DNA of 64,000 nucleotides from Nocardia caishijiensis NBRC 108228 (GCF_001612825.1 NZ_BDBE01000016.1:23882-87881); one strand, 5' to 3'; counted from the stretch's first letter, positions 43,438 to 52,725 are shown. A program made the numbers and translations. Notes: generated from the letters alone by a model not told the origin.

Positions 43438-44627
43438 CGACACGATCGAACACCGAGTCGTTGCGGGGAAACACGGTTTCATCGACGGTGACACATCGCA
43501 CCTCCGAGGATGCGACGGCAGCACCAGTGGTTGCGGCACCACATGCAGCGCGCGCGACCGAGTCGATGCCGGTCGCGTCGACGTCTCCGGATACCACGCC
43601 GAATCACCAGGATGCGGGGCCGACCAACGGGGCAGCCGCGCGATGGCGTGCGGGTTTCACTTCGTCTGGGAGCCGTGGCTCGGCGAACAGAGCGCAGATC
43701 GTGGCTCGGCGCATAGTCGGGGTCCTCCTGTCGGCCGCCGGAATGATGTGGGCAGCAGTCACTTTGGCTTTCCTCGCGGTACATGTAGCACCAGGTGACC
43801 CGGTGACCGCGATCATGGGCGAGTCCAGTGATCCGGCCCTGCGGGAGCGGATCGAACGGGACTGGGGGCTGGATCGTCCGTTGATCGTGCAGTACGGCCT
43901 GCATCTTGGTCGGCTGTCGCACGGGGATCTCGGCTATTCGTATGTGCGCGGTGAACCCGTGGCCGACATCCTGTTCGGCGAGCAGCTGGTGACCAGTGCG
44001 CAGCTGGCAGGGTTCGCGCTCCTGATCGCGGTGGTGCTCGCGCCGTTGCTCGCCGTGTTCACGGCGGGGCGGCGTGACGTGTTCAGCCGGGCGACCGCCA
44101 CGCTGGAGGTGATCGTGGCCTCGGCGCCCCCGTTCTGGACCGGTCTGGTGCTGATCTGGGTGTTCGCGTTCACGCTCAAAGTTCTTCCGGTGACCGCGGG
44201 CAACGAATTCCAGCGGCTCATCCTGCCCGCCGTCACCCTGGCTCTGCCGATCGCCGCTGTCCTCGCGCAGGTGATGCGGGAGGGGATCGAGCGCGCGCTG
44301 GAACAGCCGTTCGCACTCACCGCCCGGTCGCGCGGCATCAGTGCCACCCGGTTGCGGGTGCGACACGGGCTGCGGCATTCGCTGATCCCCGCTGCCACGC
44401 TGGCGGGCTGGGCGGTGAGCGGGCTGCTCACCGGGACGGTCGTGATCGAGGAGGTGTTCGGCCGGGCCGGTATCGGCCGGGAGACCATCGCCGCCGTCAC
44501 CCATTCGGATGTGCCGGTAGTCCTCGGCGTCGCCCTGCTCACCGCCGCCATCTACCTCACCGTCACGGTCCTCGTAGACCTCGCCTACCTGTGGATCGAC
44601 CCCCGCCTCCAGGAGCCGATCGCATGA
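43434..44627 (+). CDS. ABC importer permease, DppB type, with long N-terminal extension
   Basis: A 397-residue permease. The DppB/OppB core begins near residue 90 (IVGVLLSAAGMMWAAVTLAFLAVHVAPGDP) with six helices and the EAA loop RSRGISATRLRVRHGLRHSLIP. The first 90 residues are a polar Ser/Thr/Ala-rich extension (TSEDATAAPVVAAPHAARAT, STSPDTTPNHQDAG) without known counterpart in the family. Both neighbouring junctions are ATGA overlaps. The ABC system would import peptide-like or other organosulfur solutes. Confidence 0.87.
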   Translation: MTTRSNTESLRGNTVSSTVTHRTSEDATAAPVVAAPHAARATESMPVASTSPDTTPNHQDAGPTNGAAARWRAGFTSSGSRGSANRAQIVARRIVGVLLSAAGMMWAAVTLAFLAVHVAPGDPVTAIMGESSDPALRERIERDWGLDRPLIVQYGLHLGRLSHGDLGYSYVRGEPVADILFGEQLVTSAQLAGFALLIAVVLAPLLAVFTAGRRDVFSRATATLEVIVASAPPFWTGLVLIWVFAFTLKVLPVTAGNEFQRLILPAVTLALPIAAVLAQVMREGIERALEQPFALTARSRGISATRLRVRHGLRHSLIPAATLAGWAVSGLLTGTVVIEEVFGRAGIGRETIAAVTHSDVPVVLGVALLTAAIYLTVTVLVDLAYLWIDPRLQEPIA

Positions 44628-45811
44628 CCGACACCACACCCGCCCACCTGAAAGCCGTTGTTCCCACACAGAGTTCGTCCGCGCAGGACCGCTACGCGCC
44701 CGCGCTCGAAACAGCCGGTGCCCGGCACACGGACCGCGACGCTCGTCAGCACCTGGAGACCGCCGAGGACGCGGACAAGCGCGACGGTGTGTTTCCACCA
44801 CCAGATGTGGCCGACGACGGGGATCGCACCGCGGACTCGCCGCCCCAGGTCGCCCCCGCCGGTATTGCCGATGTGTCATCGGTGCGGCGCCCGTCCGAGC
44901 AGGCGCCGACCATCGGAGCGGACTCCAAGTCGCGAGCCTCGACGAATCGGAAGAGGTCGGGTGGCAGGGGAGGCGTGCTGGATCGGATCGTCGCCGTCAT
45001 CTCGAAATGGCCGTTCGGCGTGGTGGTTTCGGTGGTCGTACTCGGGTTGTCCGTCATCGCCGCTCTCGCGCCGGACGTGCTGGTCGGCAGCGACCCACTG
45101 CACACCGACCTGCTCGCCGCCCACGAACCGCCCTCCCTCGCGCACCCCTTCGGCACCGACCAACTCGGCCGTGACGTGCTCACCCGCGTCGTGCACGGCG
45201 CTCAGCTGTCACTGTTCATCGGGGTGACCGCGACGGCACTGGCGGTGGCCATCGGGGTGACGCTCGGATTGATCGCCGGTATCGGTAATCGGCTCGTCGA
45301 CGCCATCGCGTCGCGGGCGTTCGACCTGCTCGGGGCGTTTCCGGAGATCCTGCTCGCCCTGGTGCTCATCACATTCACCGGTACCGGCACCGCGAATCTC
45401 ATCCTCGCGATCGGTATCGCCGCCGCTCCTCGGTTCGCCCGGGTGATGCGGGCCGAGACCCGGGCGGTGTGTGGCAGCGAGTTCGTGGCGCAGGCGGGGC
45501 TGCTCACGCGGTCGCGTGCACGGATCGTGGTCCGCCACATCCTGCCCAACGCGCTGCGTTCGCTGCCGGTGGTGGTGACTCTCGGACTCGGCACGAGCAT
45601 TCTCGGTGCCGCCGCCCTCAGCTTCCTCGGCTTCGGACCGAAACCGCCCGTGCCGGAATGGGGTTCGATGCTGGCCGAAGCGCACGGTGATCTGCGGATC
45701 GCCTGGTGGTCGGTCGTCTTCCCCGGTGCCGCCGTCACCGTCGTCGTCCTCGCGACGACCATCCTCGGCCGCTACGCCGGTCACCGCTTCGAGCGAAGGG
45801 CGCAGCTGTGA
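44624..45811 (+). CDS. ABC importer permease, DppC type, with long N-terminal extension
   Basis: A 395-residue permease. The DppC core starts near residue 122 (WPFGVVVSVVVLGLSVIAALAPDVLVGSDP) with GTDQLGRDVLTRVVHGAQLSL and the EAA loop AGLLTRSRARIVVRHILPNALR. The first 120 residues are hydrophilic and charged (HTDRDARQHLETAEDADKRD, PSEQAPTIGADSKSRASTNRKR), far longer than the typical 20-40. Like the DppB partner it has gained a disordered cytosolic arm. ATGA overlaps both sides. Confidence 0.87.
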   Translation: MTDTTPAHLKAVVPTQSSSAQDRYAPALETAGARHTDRDARQHLETAEDADKRDGVFPPPDVADDGDRTADSPPQVAPAGIADVSSVRRPSEQAPTIGADSKSRASTNRKRSGGRGGVLDRIVAVISKWPFGVVVSVVVLGLSVIAALAPDVLVGSDPLHTDLLAAHEPPSLAHPFGTDQLGRDVLTRVVHGAQLSLFIGVTATALAVAIGVTLGLIAGIGNRLVDAIASRAFDLLGAFPEILLALVLITFTGTGTANLILAIGIAAAPRFARVMRAETRAVCGSEFVAQAGLLTRSRARIVVRHILPNALRSLPVVVTLGLGTSILGAAALSFLGFGPKPPVPEWGSMLAEAHGDLRIAWWSVVFPGAAVTVVVLATTILGRYAGHRFERRAQL

Positions 45812-47349
45812 GCGACACCCTGATCCAGGTCAGGAACCTGCGCGTCGAATTCGACGGGCGTGCGGTGGTGCGTGGCGTCGATCTCGAACTGCGGCGCGGC
45901 GAAATCCTGGCCATCGTCGGCGAATCCGGGTCCGGCAAGTCGGTGACCACTCGCAGCCTGGTCGGTCTCGCGGGTGGCCGGGTCAGCGCGGACCGTCTCG
46001 ATCTCTTCGGCGCCTCGGCCCTCGACCTCTCCGAACGGCAGTGGCGTGGAATACGCGGTGCCCGAGTCGGATTGGTGTTCCAGGACGCCCTGGTCGCGCT
46101 CGACCCGTTGCGCACCATCGCCGACGAGATCGGCGAATCGTTGAGCGCGATCCCGCGCGACGAGCGCGACGACCGCATCGACGGCCTGCTGCGTTCCGTC
46201 GGCATCGCCGACCCGCAGGTCCGCAAGCGGCAGCGCCCGTTTCAGCTCTCCGGCGGACAACGTCAGCGCGCCCTGATCGCCTCGGCGCTCGCGGCGGGCC
46301 CGGACGTGATCATCGCCGACGAACCGACCACCGCCCTCGACGTGACGGTCCAGAAGCAGGTGCTCGAGCTGCTGGCCGAACAGGTCGCGGGTGGTCGGGC
46401 CATGATCCTGGTCAGCCACGACCTGGCCGTCGTCGCCTCGATCGCGGATCGCGTCCTGGTGATGCGGGCAGGCGAGGTCGTCGAGGCGGGGCCCACCCGC
46501 GAGGTCATCGAGCACCCCCGGCACGAGTACACCCGCGCGCTGCTCGCGGCCGTACCGCACGGCAGTGCCCGCGCGCGGGCCACCGAGCCGGTTTTCACCG
46601 CGGCGGGGCTCACGAAGTCGTACCGGGGAGTTCCGGCGATCACCGATATCTCCTTCGAAGTCGGCGCGGGTGAAGTGCTCGGCGTGGTGGGCGAATCCGG
46701 GTCGGGTAAGTCGACCGTGGCCAAGATCGTCACCGGCCTGATCGAGCCCGATCGCGGTGAGATGCGTTTCGGCACCGAGCCTTTGACGCACAAGTCCCGC
46801 AAGCCGGGTGAGCTGGGCCTGGTCGCGCAGGACTCGGTCGGTTCCTTCGACCCGCGCTACCGGGTCGGTGAGATCATCGCCGAGAGCGTCGCGCTGCGTG
46901 TGCCGCGCGCCGAACGCCGAGCCGAGGTACTGCGCCTGCTCGACGCCGTGCACCTGCCCGCCGACACCATCGATCGCCACCCACGCGAACTGTCCGGCGG
47001 GCAACGTCAGCGGGTCAATATCGCCCGCGCGCTCGGTGCCCGCCCGCGCCTGATCGTCTGCGACGAACCGGTGTCGGCCCTCGACATCTCCGTGCAAGCC
47101 CAAATCCTCGACCTCGTCGCCGAACTCGCCGCCTCCGAAGACGTGGCGATCGTGTTCATCTCGCACGATCTGGCCGTAATCCGGCAGATCTGTCACCGCG
47201 TGCTCGTCCTGAATCACGGCGTGGTCGTCGAATCAGGCACGGCCGACGAGGTTTTCCACCACCCGTCCTCGCCCTATACCCAAGCCCTGCTCGATGCCGT
47301 CCCGCGACTGGCGGTCCCGGCTCCCACAGAAAGCTCCTCGCGTGCGTAA
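45808..47349 (+). CDS. ABC importer ATPase, fused DppD-DppF type
   Basis: A 513-residue protein with two complete ATP-binding cassettes. Cassette 1: Walker A GESGSGKS (about 38-45), signature LSGGQRQR, Walker B VIIADEP. Cassette 2 (from about residue 258): Walker A GESGSGKS, LSGGQRQR, LIVCDEPVSALD. The fusion replaces separate DppD and DppF. GTG 45808 overlaps the DppC stop. The C-terminal 8 bases overlap the start of the solute-binding protein gene. Confidence 0.92.
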   Translation: MSDTLIQVRNLRVEFDGRAVVRGVDLELRRGEILAIVGESGSGKSVTTRSLVGLAGGRVSADRLDLFGASALDLSERQWRGIRGARVGLVFQDALVALDPLRTIADEIGESLSAIPRDERDDRIDGLLRSVGIADPQVRKRQRPFQLSGGQRQRALIASALAAGPDVIIADEPTTALDVTVQKQVLELLAEQVAGGRAMILVSHDLAVVASIADRVLVMRAGEVVEAGPTREVIEHPRHEYTRALLAAVPHGSARARATEPVFTAAGLTKSYRGVPAITDISFEVGAGEVLGVVGESGSGKSTVAKIVTGLIEPDRGEMRFGTEPLTHKSRKPGELGLVAQDSVGSFDPRYRVGEIIAESVALRVPRAERRAEVLRLLDAVHLPADTIDRHPRELSGGQRQRVNIARALGARPRLIVCDEPVSALDISVQAQILDLVAELAASEDVAIVFISHDLAVIRQICHRVLVLNHGVVVESGTADEVFHHPSSPYTQALLDAVPRLAVPAPTESSSRA

Positions 47350-49045
47350 TCGCCTCACCCGACTGTTCACCGCGCTGCTGTTGGCCACCGCGCTGGCCGC
47401 GAGCGCCTGCGCCGCCGACCCCGAACCCGGTGGCGGCGGCGGTGGACCGACCACCCCGCCGCAGGCGGGCGGCACCTTCACCATCGCGCTGCCCACCTAC
47501 CCGTCGCGCGGTCTGAGCCCGCACTACGGCGCGGCCTTCGACGCCTCCCAGGTGCTGCGCAACAGCTTCGACAGCTTGATCGCCGAGGACCGTGACGAAC
47601 AGTTCCACCCCTGGCTGGCCACGGAATGGACGATTTCGCCCGACGGCCTGGTCTACGAATTCGCCCTGCGCAAGGACGTCACCTTCCACAACGGCGAGAA
47701 GTTCGACGCCGCGGCCGTGAAGGCGAACATCGACGCCCTGCGCAACCCCGACTACCCGTCCTGGACGGTCCTCGGTCTGCTGCAGTACTCGAGTGTGAGC
47801 GCGGTAGACGTGCTCGACCCGTACAAGGTGCGCATCAGCCTGAGCACCCCGCGCGCCGACTTCCTGTCCACCCTCGGCGGGCTCAGCGGCGCCATCGTGG
47901 CCCCGAGCAGCCTGCAGGCCGACAAGCAGGCGCTGACCAGCGGCGCGGGCTTCGTCGGTTCCGGCCCGTTCGTGCTCGACAAAGTGGTGCAGGGCCAGGA
48001 ACTCCGGTATCGGAAGAACACCGCCTACAACTGGGCCCCGGCCACCGCGAAACACCAGGGCGCCGCCTACGTGGACGAGTTGGTCGTGAAGTTCATCCCC
48101 GAAGCCGCCACTCGCGCCGGACTGCTGCGCAGTGGTGAGGTGAACGCGATCGGCACCGTGAAGGCCACCGATATCGGTCTGTTCGACGGGGTGTCCGGTT
48201 TCCAGTACGAGCAGATCGGTTCGGCCGCCTCGCCGTGGGTCATCATGCTCAACCTCACCCACGGCGCCACCACCGATGTGCGCGTGCGCCGAGCCATCGC
48301 CAAGGGTGTCGACATCGCCGCTGTCACCAAGAGCCTCACCAAGGACACCCAGCAGCGCGCATGGAGCCTGATCTCTCCGGACAGCGCCTACTACGACCCG
48401 AAGTTCGAGAACAAGGGCGGCCCCGATCTCGACGCCGCGAAAGCGCTTCTCGCGGAAGCGGGTTGGACCGGAGCCGACGCCGAGGGCTACCGCACCGACA
48501 GCACCGGCAAGCGGTTGACCGTTCGGTTGGTCGCCACCAACCCCACCTACCCCGAGGACGATTTCCTGAAGGCCTGGCAGGCCGAATTGCGTCAGAACCT
48601 CGGCGTTCAGGTGGAACTGCAATTCGTCGACAACGCCCAGATCTACGACCTGCTTGCCCGCAACGACTACGAGGCCTTCCCCCGTCAGGTCGGCGGCCTG
48701 GACCTGTCGCTGCAGTTCAACCGCGCCTACGGGTCGACCACTCCCGACCTGAAATACGGACAGATCGACGGCATCACCATCGGCTCCATCGTCGGCGGCT
48801 CGAAACTGGCCGACCCGCAGGTGGACCGGTGGCTCGTCGACGCGACCAAAGCCACCGATCGCGAACAGCGCAAACAACTGTTCAACCGCATCACCGCCCA
48901 TCTTCTCGACAATGCCGTCGCGATTCCGCTCTACACCGACCGCAACAGCGTCGCCGCCGACGCGACCGTGCACAACCCGACCTCGCTGTTCGATGCCCCT
49001 CGCAACAGCGTCAACGGCTGGGCCTACGACATCGCTGTCCGCTGA
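47342..49045 (+). CDS. ABC importer solute-binding lipoprotein, family 5
   Basis: A 567-residue exported lipoprotein of the DppA/OppA family (SBP_bac_5). The signal peptide ends in LAASAC (Cys near residue 21) followed by a Gly-rich spacer. FTIALPTYPSRGLSPHYG, VYEFALRKDVTFHNGEKFDAAAVKANIDAL, and SVSAVDVLDPYKVRISLS are family landmarks. It captures the substrate outside the cell for the permeases encoded upstream. Specificity cannot be read; the sulfurtransferase and monooxygenases around suggest an organosulfur compound. AfsA gene follows after 29 bases. Confidence 0.9.
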   Translation: MRNRLTRLFTALLLATALAASACAADPEPGGGGGGPTTPPQAGGTFTIALPTYPSRGLSPHYGAAFDASQVLRNSFDSLIAEDRDEQFHPWLATEWTISPDGLVYEFALRKDVTFHNGEKFDAAAVKANIDALRNPDYPSWTVLGLLQYSSVSAVDVLDPYKVRISLSTPRADFLSTLGGLSGAIVAPSSLQADKQALTSGAGFVGSGPFVLDKVVQGQELRYRKNTAYNWAPATAKHQGAAYVDELVVKFIPEAATRAGLLRSGEVNAIGTVKATDIGLFDGVSGFQYEQIGSAASPWVIMLNLTHGATTDVRVRRAIAKGVDIAAVTKSLTKDTQQRAWSLISPDSAYYDPKFENKGGPDLDAAKALLAEAGWTGADAEGYRTDSTGKRLTVRLVATNPTYPEDDFLKAWQAELRQNLGVQVELQFVDNAQIYDLLARNDYEAFPRQVGGLDLSLQFNRAYGSTTPDLKYGQIDGITIGSIVGGSKLADPQVDRWLVDATKATDREQRKQLFNRITAHLLDNAVAIPLYTDRNSVAADATVHNPTSLFDAPRNSVNGWAYDIAVR

Positions 49046-49074
49046 CCAGCATCCCTCTCCCGGAAGGCTCGATC

Positions 49075-50061
49075 ATGACCGTCGCCACCCCCACCCTCAC
49101 CTTCGACCGCAATATCCCGCGCGGACTCGTGCACCGCGAATCCATCGCCGAGGTCTTCCTCACCGACGCCCAACCCACGTCGGACGGCGCGATCTTCGCC
49201 GCCCAGCTCCCGCGCAACCATTCGTATTTCAGCGATCATCGCGGCACCGCGACCACCTATGACCCGCTGTTGCTGATCGAGGTGTTCCGTCAGGTCGCCA
49301 TCTATTACGCGCATTCCTTCGTCGGGGTGGCGCGCTCGGAGAAATTCATCTTCGGGTCCGCCGACTTCACCATCTCCGACGCCGACACCCTGCGCATCGG
49401 CCAGTGCCCCGGGCACTGCGTGATCGAAGCGCGCGTGGTCGCCGACAAGCGACGCGACGGCCAGGTCATCGGGCTCACTCTGGAAATGGTCGCCGAGATC
49501 GAGGGTCACGAGGCGGCCCGGGAGATCATGGTCTACCAGTGGATGCCCGCGCCGGTGTGGAACCGGATCCGGGTGCGTGGGCGCGAATCGCTCGGCCTGC
49601 CCGCCGAGCCGAGTATTCCGCCCCAGCCGCCGGTGGCCCGGATGCGCCCGGGCTCGGTGGGCAGGCACAACCCGCGCAACGCCATCCTCGCCAACCCGGT
49701 GCTGGCCGGGGAGGAGCTGACCGCGCTCACCATCATCGACACCGATCATCCGTCGCTGTTCGACCACGCCCTCGACCATGTGCCCGGCATGCTGCAGTTC
49801 GAGGCGGCCCGGCAGGTGGCGATGGCGGCCGCCAACGCCGTTCTCGGCCTGGACACCAGCCGGATGGTGATGCACCGGCTCGGCATCGAGTTCACCAAAT
49901 TCGGGGAATTCGAACGGGATACGATCGCCCGCGCCACCGTCACCGGTGACGGCGACGGCGCCCGGGCCCGGGTGAGCCTCACCCAGGGCACCGACGTGAT
50001 CGCCGCCGGTGACGTGGAACTGCGTTTCCGCCCCGCCGATATCAGGACGATGGTCCAGTGA
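49075..50061 (+). CDS. AfsA-family gamma-butyrolactone/butenolide synthase
   Basis: A 328-residue protein with two AfsA hotdog repeats. Repeat 1 (28-165) has VFLTDAQPTSDG, AAQLPRNHSYFSDH and DPLLLIEVFRQVAIYYAHSFVGV, the best-known AfsA block; repeat 2 (205-320) has FDHALDHVPGMLQFEAARQVAM. AfsA condenses a beta-ketoacyl-ACP with dihydroxyacetone phosphate, the first step to A-factor-type hormones. GGAAGG precedes ATG 49075. GTGA overlap to an HAD phosphatase, the activity needed to remove the phosphate of the first intermediate. It follows the ABC operon by 29 bases, so the two may be transcribed together. Confidence 0.9.
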   Translation: MTVATPTLTFDRNIPRGLVHRESIAEVFLTDAQPTSDGAIFAAQLPRNHSYFSDHRGTATTYDPLLLIEVFRQVAIYYAHSFVGVARSEKFIFGSADFTISDADTLRIGQCPGHCVIEARVVADKRRDGQVIGLTLEMVAEIEGHEAAREIMVYQWMPAPVWNRIRVRGRESLGLPAEPSIPPQPPVARMRPGSVGRHNPRNAILANPVLAGEELTALTIIDTDHPSLFDHALDHVPGMLQFEAARQVAMAAANAVLGLDTSRMVMHRLGIEFTKFGEFERDTIARATVTGDGDGARARVSLTQGTDVIAAGDVELRFRPADIRTMVQ

Positions 50062-50705
50062 GCGCCCCGTTCGTCTGGTTCGACTTCGGCGGCGTGCTCT
50101 CCCCACCTCTCGACGACCTGTTCCAGCGCTACGAACAGGTGGCGGGCATCCCCGTCGACCTGTTCAAACACGCGATCGCCGAGGTGGGCGCCCAGTACGG
50201 GCTGGCACCCCTTGCCCCGATCGAACTGGCCCTGCTCGACGAACGCACCTGGGTGGCGAAGCTGCACGCGGCGCTCCGGGCCAAGGCACCCGAGCTCGAC
50301 CTGTCGCGCAGTGAACCGGATTTCGGCAGGCAGTGGTTCGCCGGGCACGAGGTGAACCACGCTGTCCGCGATTTCGCCATCGAGCTGGCGGGCGACGGAG
50401 TCCGCGTCGGTGTACTGAGCAACAACGTCGTCGAATGGGAGCCCTACTGGCGCCCCATGATCGACCTCGACGACCACCTCAGCGCCCTGATCGATTCGTG
50501 CAAGGTCGGCTTCCGCAAACCCGACCCGGAGATCTTCGCCCTCGCCGCGGAGACCGCCGGTGTCGCCCCGGGAGACAGTGTCCTCGTCGACGACCTCGCC
50601 GAAAACTGCGCGGCGGCAAGGGAAGCCGGGTGGACTGCCGTGCAGTTCCGCGACGCCGACCAAGCCATCGCCGACGTGCGTAGGGCTTTGCGCGAGGTCC
50701 GATGA
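50058..50705 (+). CDS. HAD-superfamily hydrolase, candidate butenolide phosphatase
   Basis: A 215-residue HAD phosphatase-like protein. Motif I is FDFGGVLS (Asp9 nucleophile, but Phe10-Gly at the second position where the acid/base Asp normally sits), motif II VLSNN, Lys in FRKPDPE, motif IV VDDLAEN. The DxG motif I is typical of epoxide-hydrolase- and CbbY-unlike small HADs, and the missing acid/base may lower phosphatase activity. Overlaps afsA-like gene by GTGA, so it likely acts on the same pathway. The following 314 bases (50706-51019) contain no credible gene. Confidence 0.85.
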   Translation: MSAPFVWFDFGGVLSPPLDDLFQRYEQVAGIPVDLFKHAIAEVGAQYGLAPLAPIELALLDERTWVAKLHAALRAKAPELDLSRSEPDFGRQWFAGHEVNHAVRDFAIELAGDGVRVGVLSNNVVEWEPYWRPMIDLDDHLSALIDSCKVGFRKPDPEIFALAAETAGVAPGDSVLVDDLAENCAAAREAGWTAVQFRDADQAIADVRRALREVR

Positions 50706-51019
50706 TGCGACGGCACCCCCATCGCCCGGCTGAAAGCTGTGCACACAGACGCCGGATAGCCACAGGCACGGCCCGCGATCCGATCCTGCGCGCGAGCGCT
50801 GAAGGCGGCCCGGTCCAGCGGTCTCCTCAGCGCGATGGCGCATGGGGTGGAGCGGACCCGGTCCGGTGGTTGTTCCGGTGGGACGGCGCCTGTGGCGGGG
50901 TCGGCCCGGCTGAGTCGGTGGGCCGATGCGGCGGGGCGCGCAGGTCGGAATCCGTTCGCCGCGAGTCGGTCTCGCGTGCTGGTTCGTTCGTCGCGGCTGG
51001 TCTCGGCTCGGCGCCCCGC

Positions 51020-52645
51020 TCACAGGGCGGACGCGAGGTAGCCGTCGGGTCGGATCACCGCCGAGGTCCAGGTTTGATCCGGGATCACCTTGGCGGTGAT
51101 GACCAGTGCATCGTCGGGAGCCTCGGGGACGGGGGTGTGTTCGTCGGGCCGGATCGCGACGAACCGGCCCGCGTGCAGCAGTTCCGCGAGAGTGCTCACC
51201 CGCCCGTCATTTTCGGTGAGGACGAGGTCGTGCTGGAAGCCGGGCTGGAACTGGCCGCTGATGAGTTCGGCGATGCCGTCGTGCACGGCGGGCACCGCGA
51301 GCATCGCCAGCACGGCGTCGCGGACCTGCGGGTTCGCGGGGTTCATCATCCGCGATTGCAGGACGGTGTTGCCGACGATCGCGGCGGCGTGGGCGACGCG
51401 TTCGCGGGAGTAGTCGGCCAGGACGGTGGGTCGCGCGCGTCCGGTGACGACGCGGGCGAGCCGCCAGCCGAGGGCGAAGGCATCCTGTATGCCGGAGTTG
51501 AGTCCCTGGCCGCCGAGTGGGTAGTGGCTGTGGGCGGCATCGCCCGCCAGCAGCAGCCGCCCGTCCCACATGCTGGTGCGGTAGCGGCCGTGGTCGCTGA
51601 ACCGGGTGAGGTGGCTGACCCGGCTCAGCGCCGGTTCGGCACCGAGCACGTAGGCGAGGCGTTCCCGGTACTCGGCTTCGGTCGGTTCGGGGCGGTGCTC
51701 GAGGGGGCCGCTGAAATCCATCGCGATGATGCGTGCCTGGCCGCCGGGGTTCGGGTTGTGCATGGTCCAGCCGGTCGGCGTCGGGTTCCAGCCCGGCGGA
51801 ATCTGGGCAGGCGCATCCGAAACAGCCAGTCCGGCAATGGCATTCATCGTCGCGGGGTACACCTGGGCGGGGAAGTTCCCCGTGCGTGCGACAAGACTGC
51901 GCGCACCGTCCGCACCGACCACGTACTTCGCCCGAATCCGCAGCCCGAAGCGGCTCCCGGTCTCGGCACCGACGTCGCCACCATCGATTTCGCCGGTGGC
52001 ACCGTGGCTGTCGCCGGTGGTGCGGTGATGGTCGTTGGTGGCACGGTGGCTTGCGCCGGGTGCGCGGTGGCTGTCGTCTCCGGCGAATTCTTCGGTGGCG
52101 GCATCGGGACGGTCGCTCTCTTTGCCGACTTCGGCCGTGTCTCTTCGCGCTGCGCTGCCGCCTTCGTATTCCGCTCGACCGCTGTGTTGTGCTCTCGCCC
52201 AGGCGGTGACCTCGCAAGCGCCCACCTCCACTCGGACAACACTGTGCCCACGCAGGATTCGGGCACCCAGCGATCGCGCGCGATCCTCGAACGCCGCCTC
52301 CAACCGGGCCTGCGGGATTCCCGCGATCGGCGCGGGCTCCACGCTCGGCGCGCTCAGTGTGAGCACCGGCTGCGCCGCGAACTGGAAGGGGCTGCGGTGC
52401 ACACCCACCGGATTACGGGCGATGGCGTCGGCCGGGACCGACGGGATGTACCCCCGCCGGGCCAGCAGCGACAACGTGCGGGTGTGCACGGTTCCGGCGC
52501 GCGGACGCAGGTCGAGGTCGGTGCGCGACTCCACGACAACCACGTCGACCTGCTGCGATGCCAGCTCGGCGGCCACGAGCATGCCGACCGGACCGCCGCC
52601 GACCACCAGGACGTCGGTCTGGATCGCGTGCGGTTCGGTGCTCAT
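51020..52645 (-). CDS. FAD-dependent aromatic-type monooxygenase with His/Asp-rich repeat insertion
   Basis: A 541-residue class A flavoprotein monooxygenase (PheA/TetX type). FAD site VVGGGPVGMLVAAELA (14-29), DG motif VVGADGARSLVAR (about 242-254), second FAD motif LLLAGDAAHSHYPLGGQGLN. Residues 152-230 are a repeat insertion (DSHRAPGASHRATND, HHRTTGDSHGATGE), absent from the family and placed between beta strands of the substrate domain. ATG 52645 follows AGGAG. Divergent from MFS and P450 genes, it probably tailors the same small molecule as the AfsA-like product. Confidence 0.87.
   Translation of the reverse strand: MSTEPHAIQTDVLVVGGGPVGMLVAAELASQQVDVVVVESRTDLDLRPRAGTVHTRTLSLLARRGYIPSVPADAIARNPVGVHRSPFQFAAQPVLTLSAPSVEPAPIAGIPQARLEAAFEDRARSLGARILRGHSVVRVEVGACEVTAWARAQHSGRAEYEGGSAARRDTAEVGKESDRPDAATEEFAGDDSHRAPGASHRATNDHHRTTGDSHGATGEIDGGDVGAETGSRFGLRIRAKYVVGADGARSLVARTGNFPAQVYPATMNAIAGLAVSDAPAQIPPGWNPTPTGWTMHNPNPGGQARIIAMDFSGPLEHRPEPTEAEYRERLAYVLGAEPALSRVSHLTRFSDHGRYRTSMWDGRLLLAGDAAHSHYPLGGQGLNSGIQDAFALGWRLARVVTGRARPTVLADYSRERVAHAAAIVGNTVLQSRMMNPANPQVRDAVLAMLAVPAVHDGIAELISGQFQPGFQHDLVLTENDGRVSTLAELLHAGRFVAIRPDEHTPVPEAPDDALVITAKVIPDQTWTSAVIRPDGYLASAL
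51956..52192 (-). repeat. Tandem repeat coding a His/Ser/Thr/Asp linker
   Basis: Units of about 21-24 bases (GGTGGCACGGTGGCT, GGTGCGGTGATGG, TGCGCGGTGGCTG on the plus strand near 52010-52080) encode HRAT/HRTT/HGAT motifs. The frame is intact across the region. Confidence 0.55.
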
Positions 52646-52701
52646 CGACTGCTCCTGGGGTGGGTGAGCCGCATCGGCGACTTCCGGTTGTCCGAGAACT
52701 G

Positions 52702-52713
52702 TAGTAGCTACTA
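52702..52713. promoter_or_regulatory. Palindrome in divergent monooxygenase/MFS promoter
   Basis: TAGTAGCTACTA, a perfect 12-base palindrome, 57 bases from the FAD monooxygenase start and 66 from the MFS start. Confidence 0.55.
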
Positions 52714-52725
52714 ATATCATCGTAC

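Noticed and set aside
50706..51019. Possible short gene after the HAD phosphatase (for example 50835-51041)
   Set aside because: No ribosome site, Arg/Gly-rich nonsense composition, no conservation signal; treated as an intergenic region.
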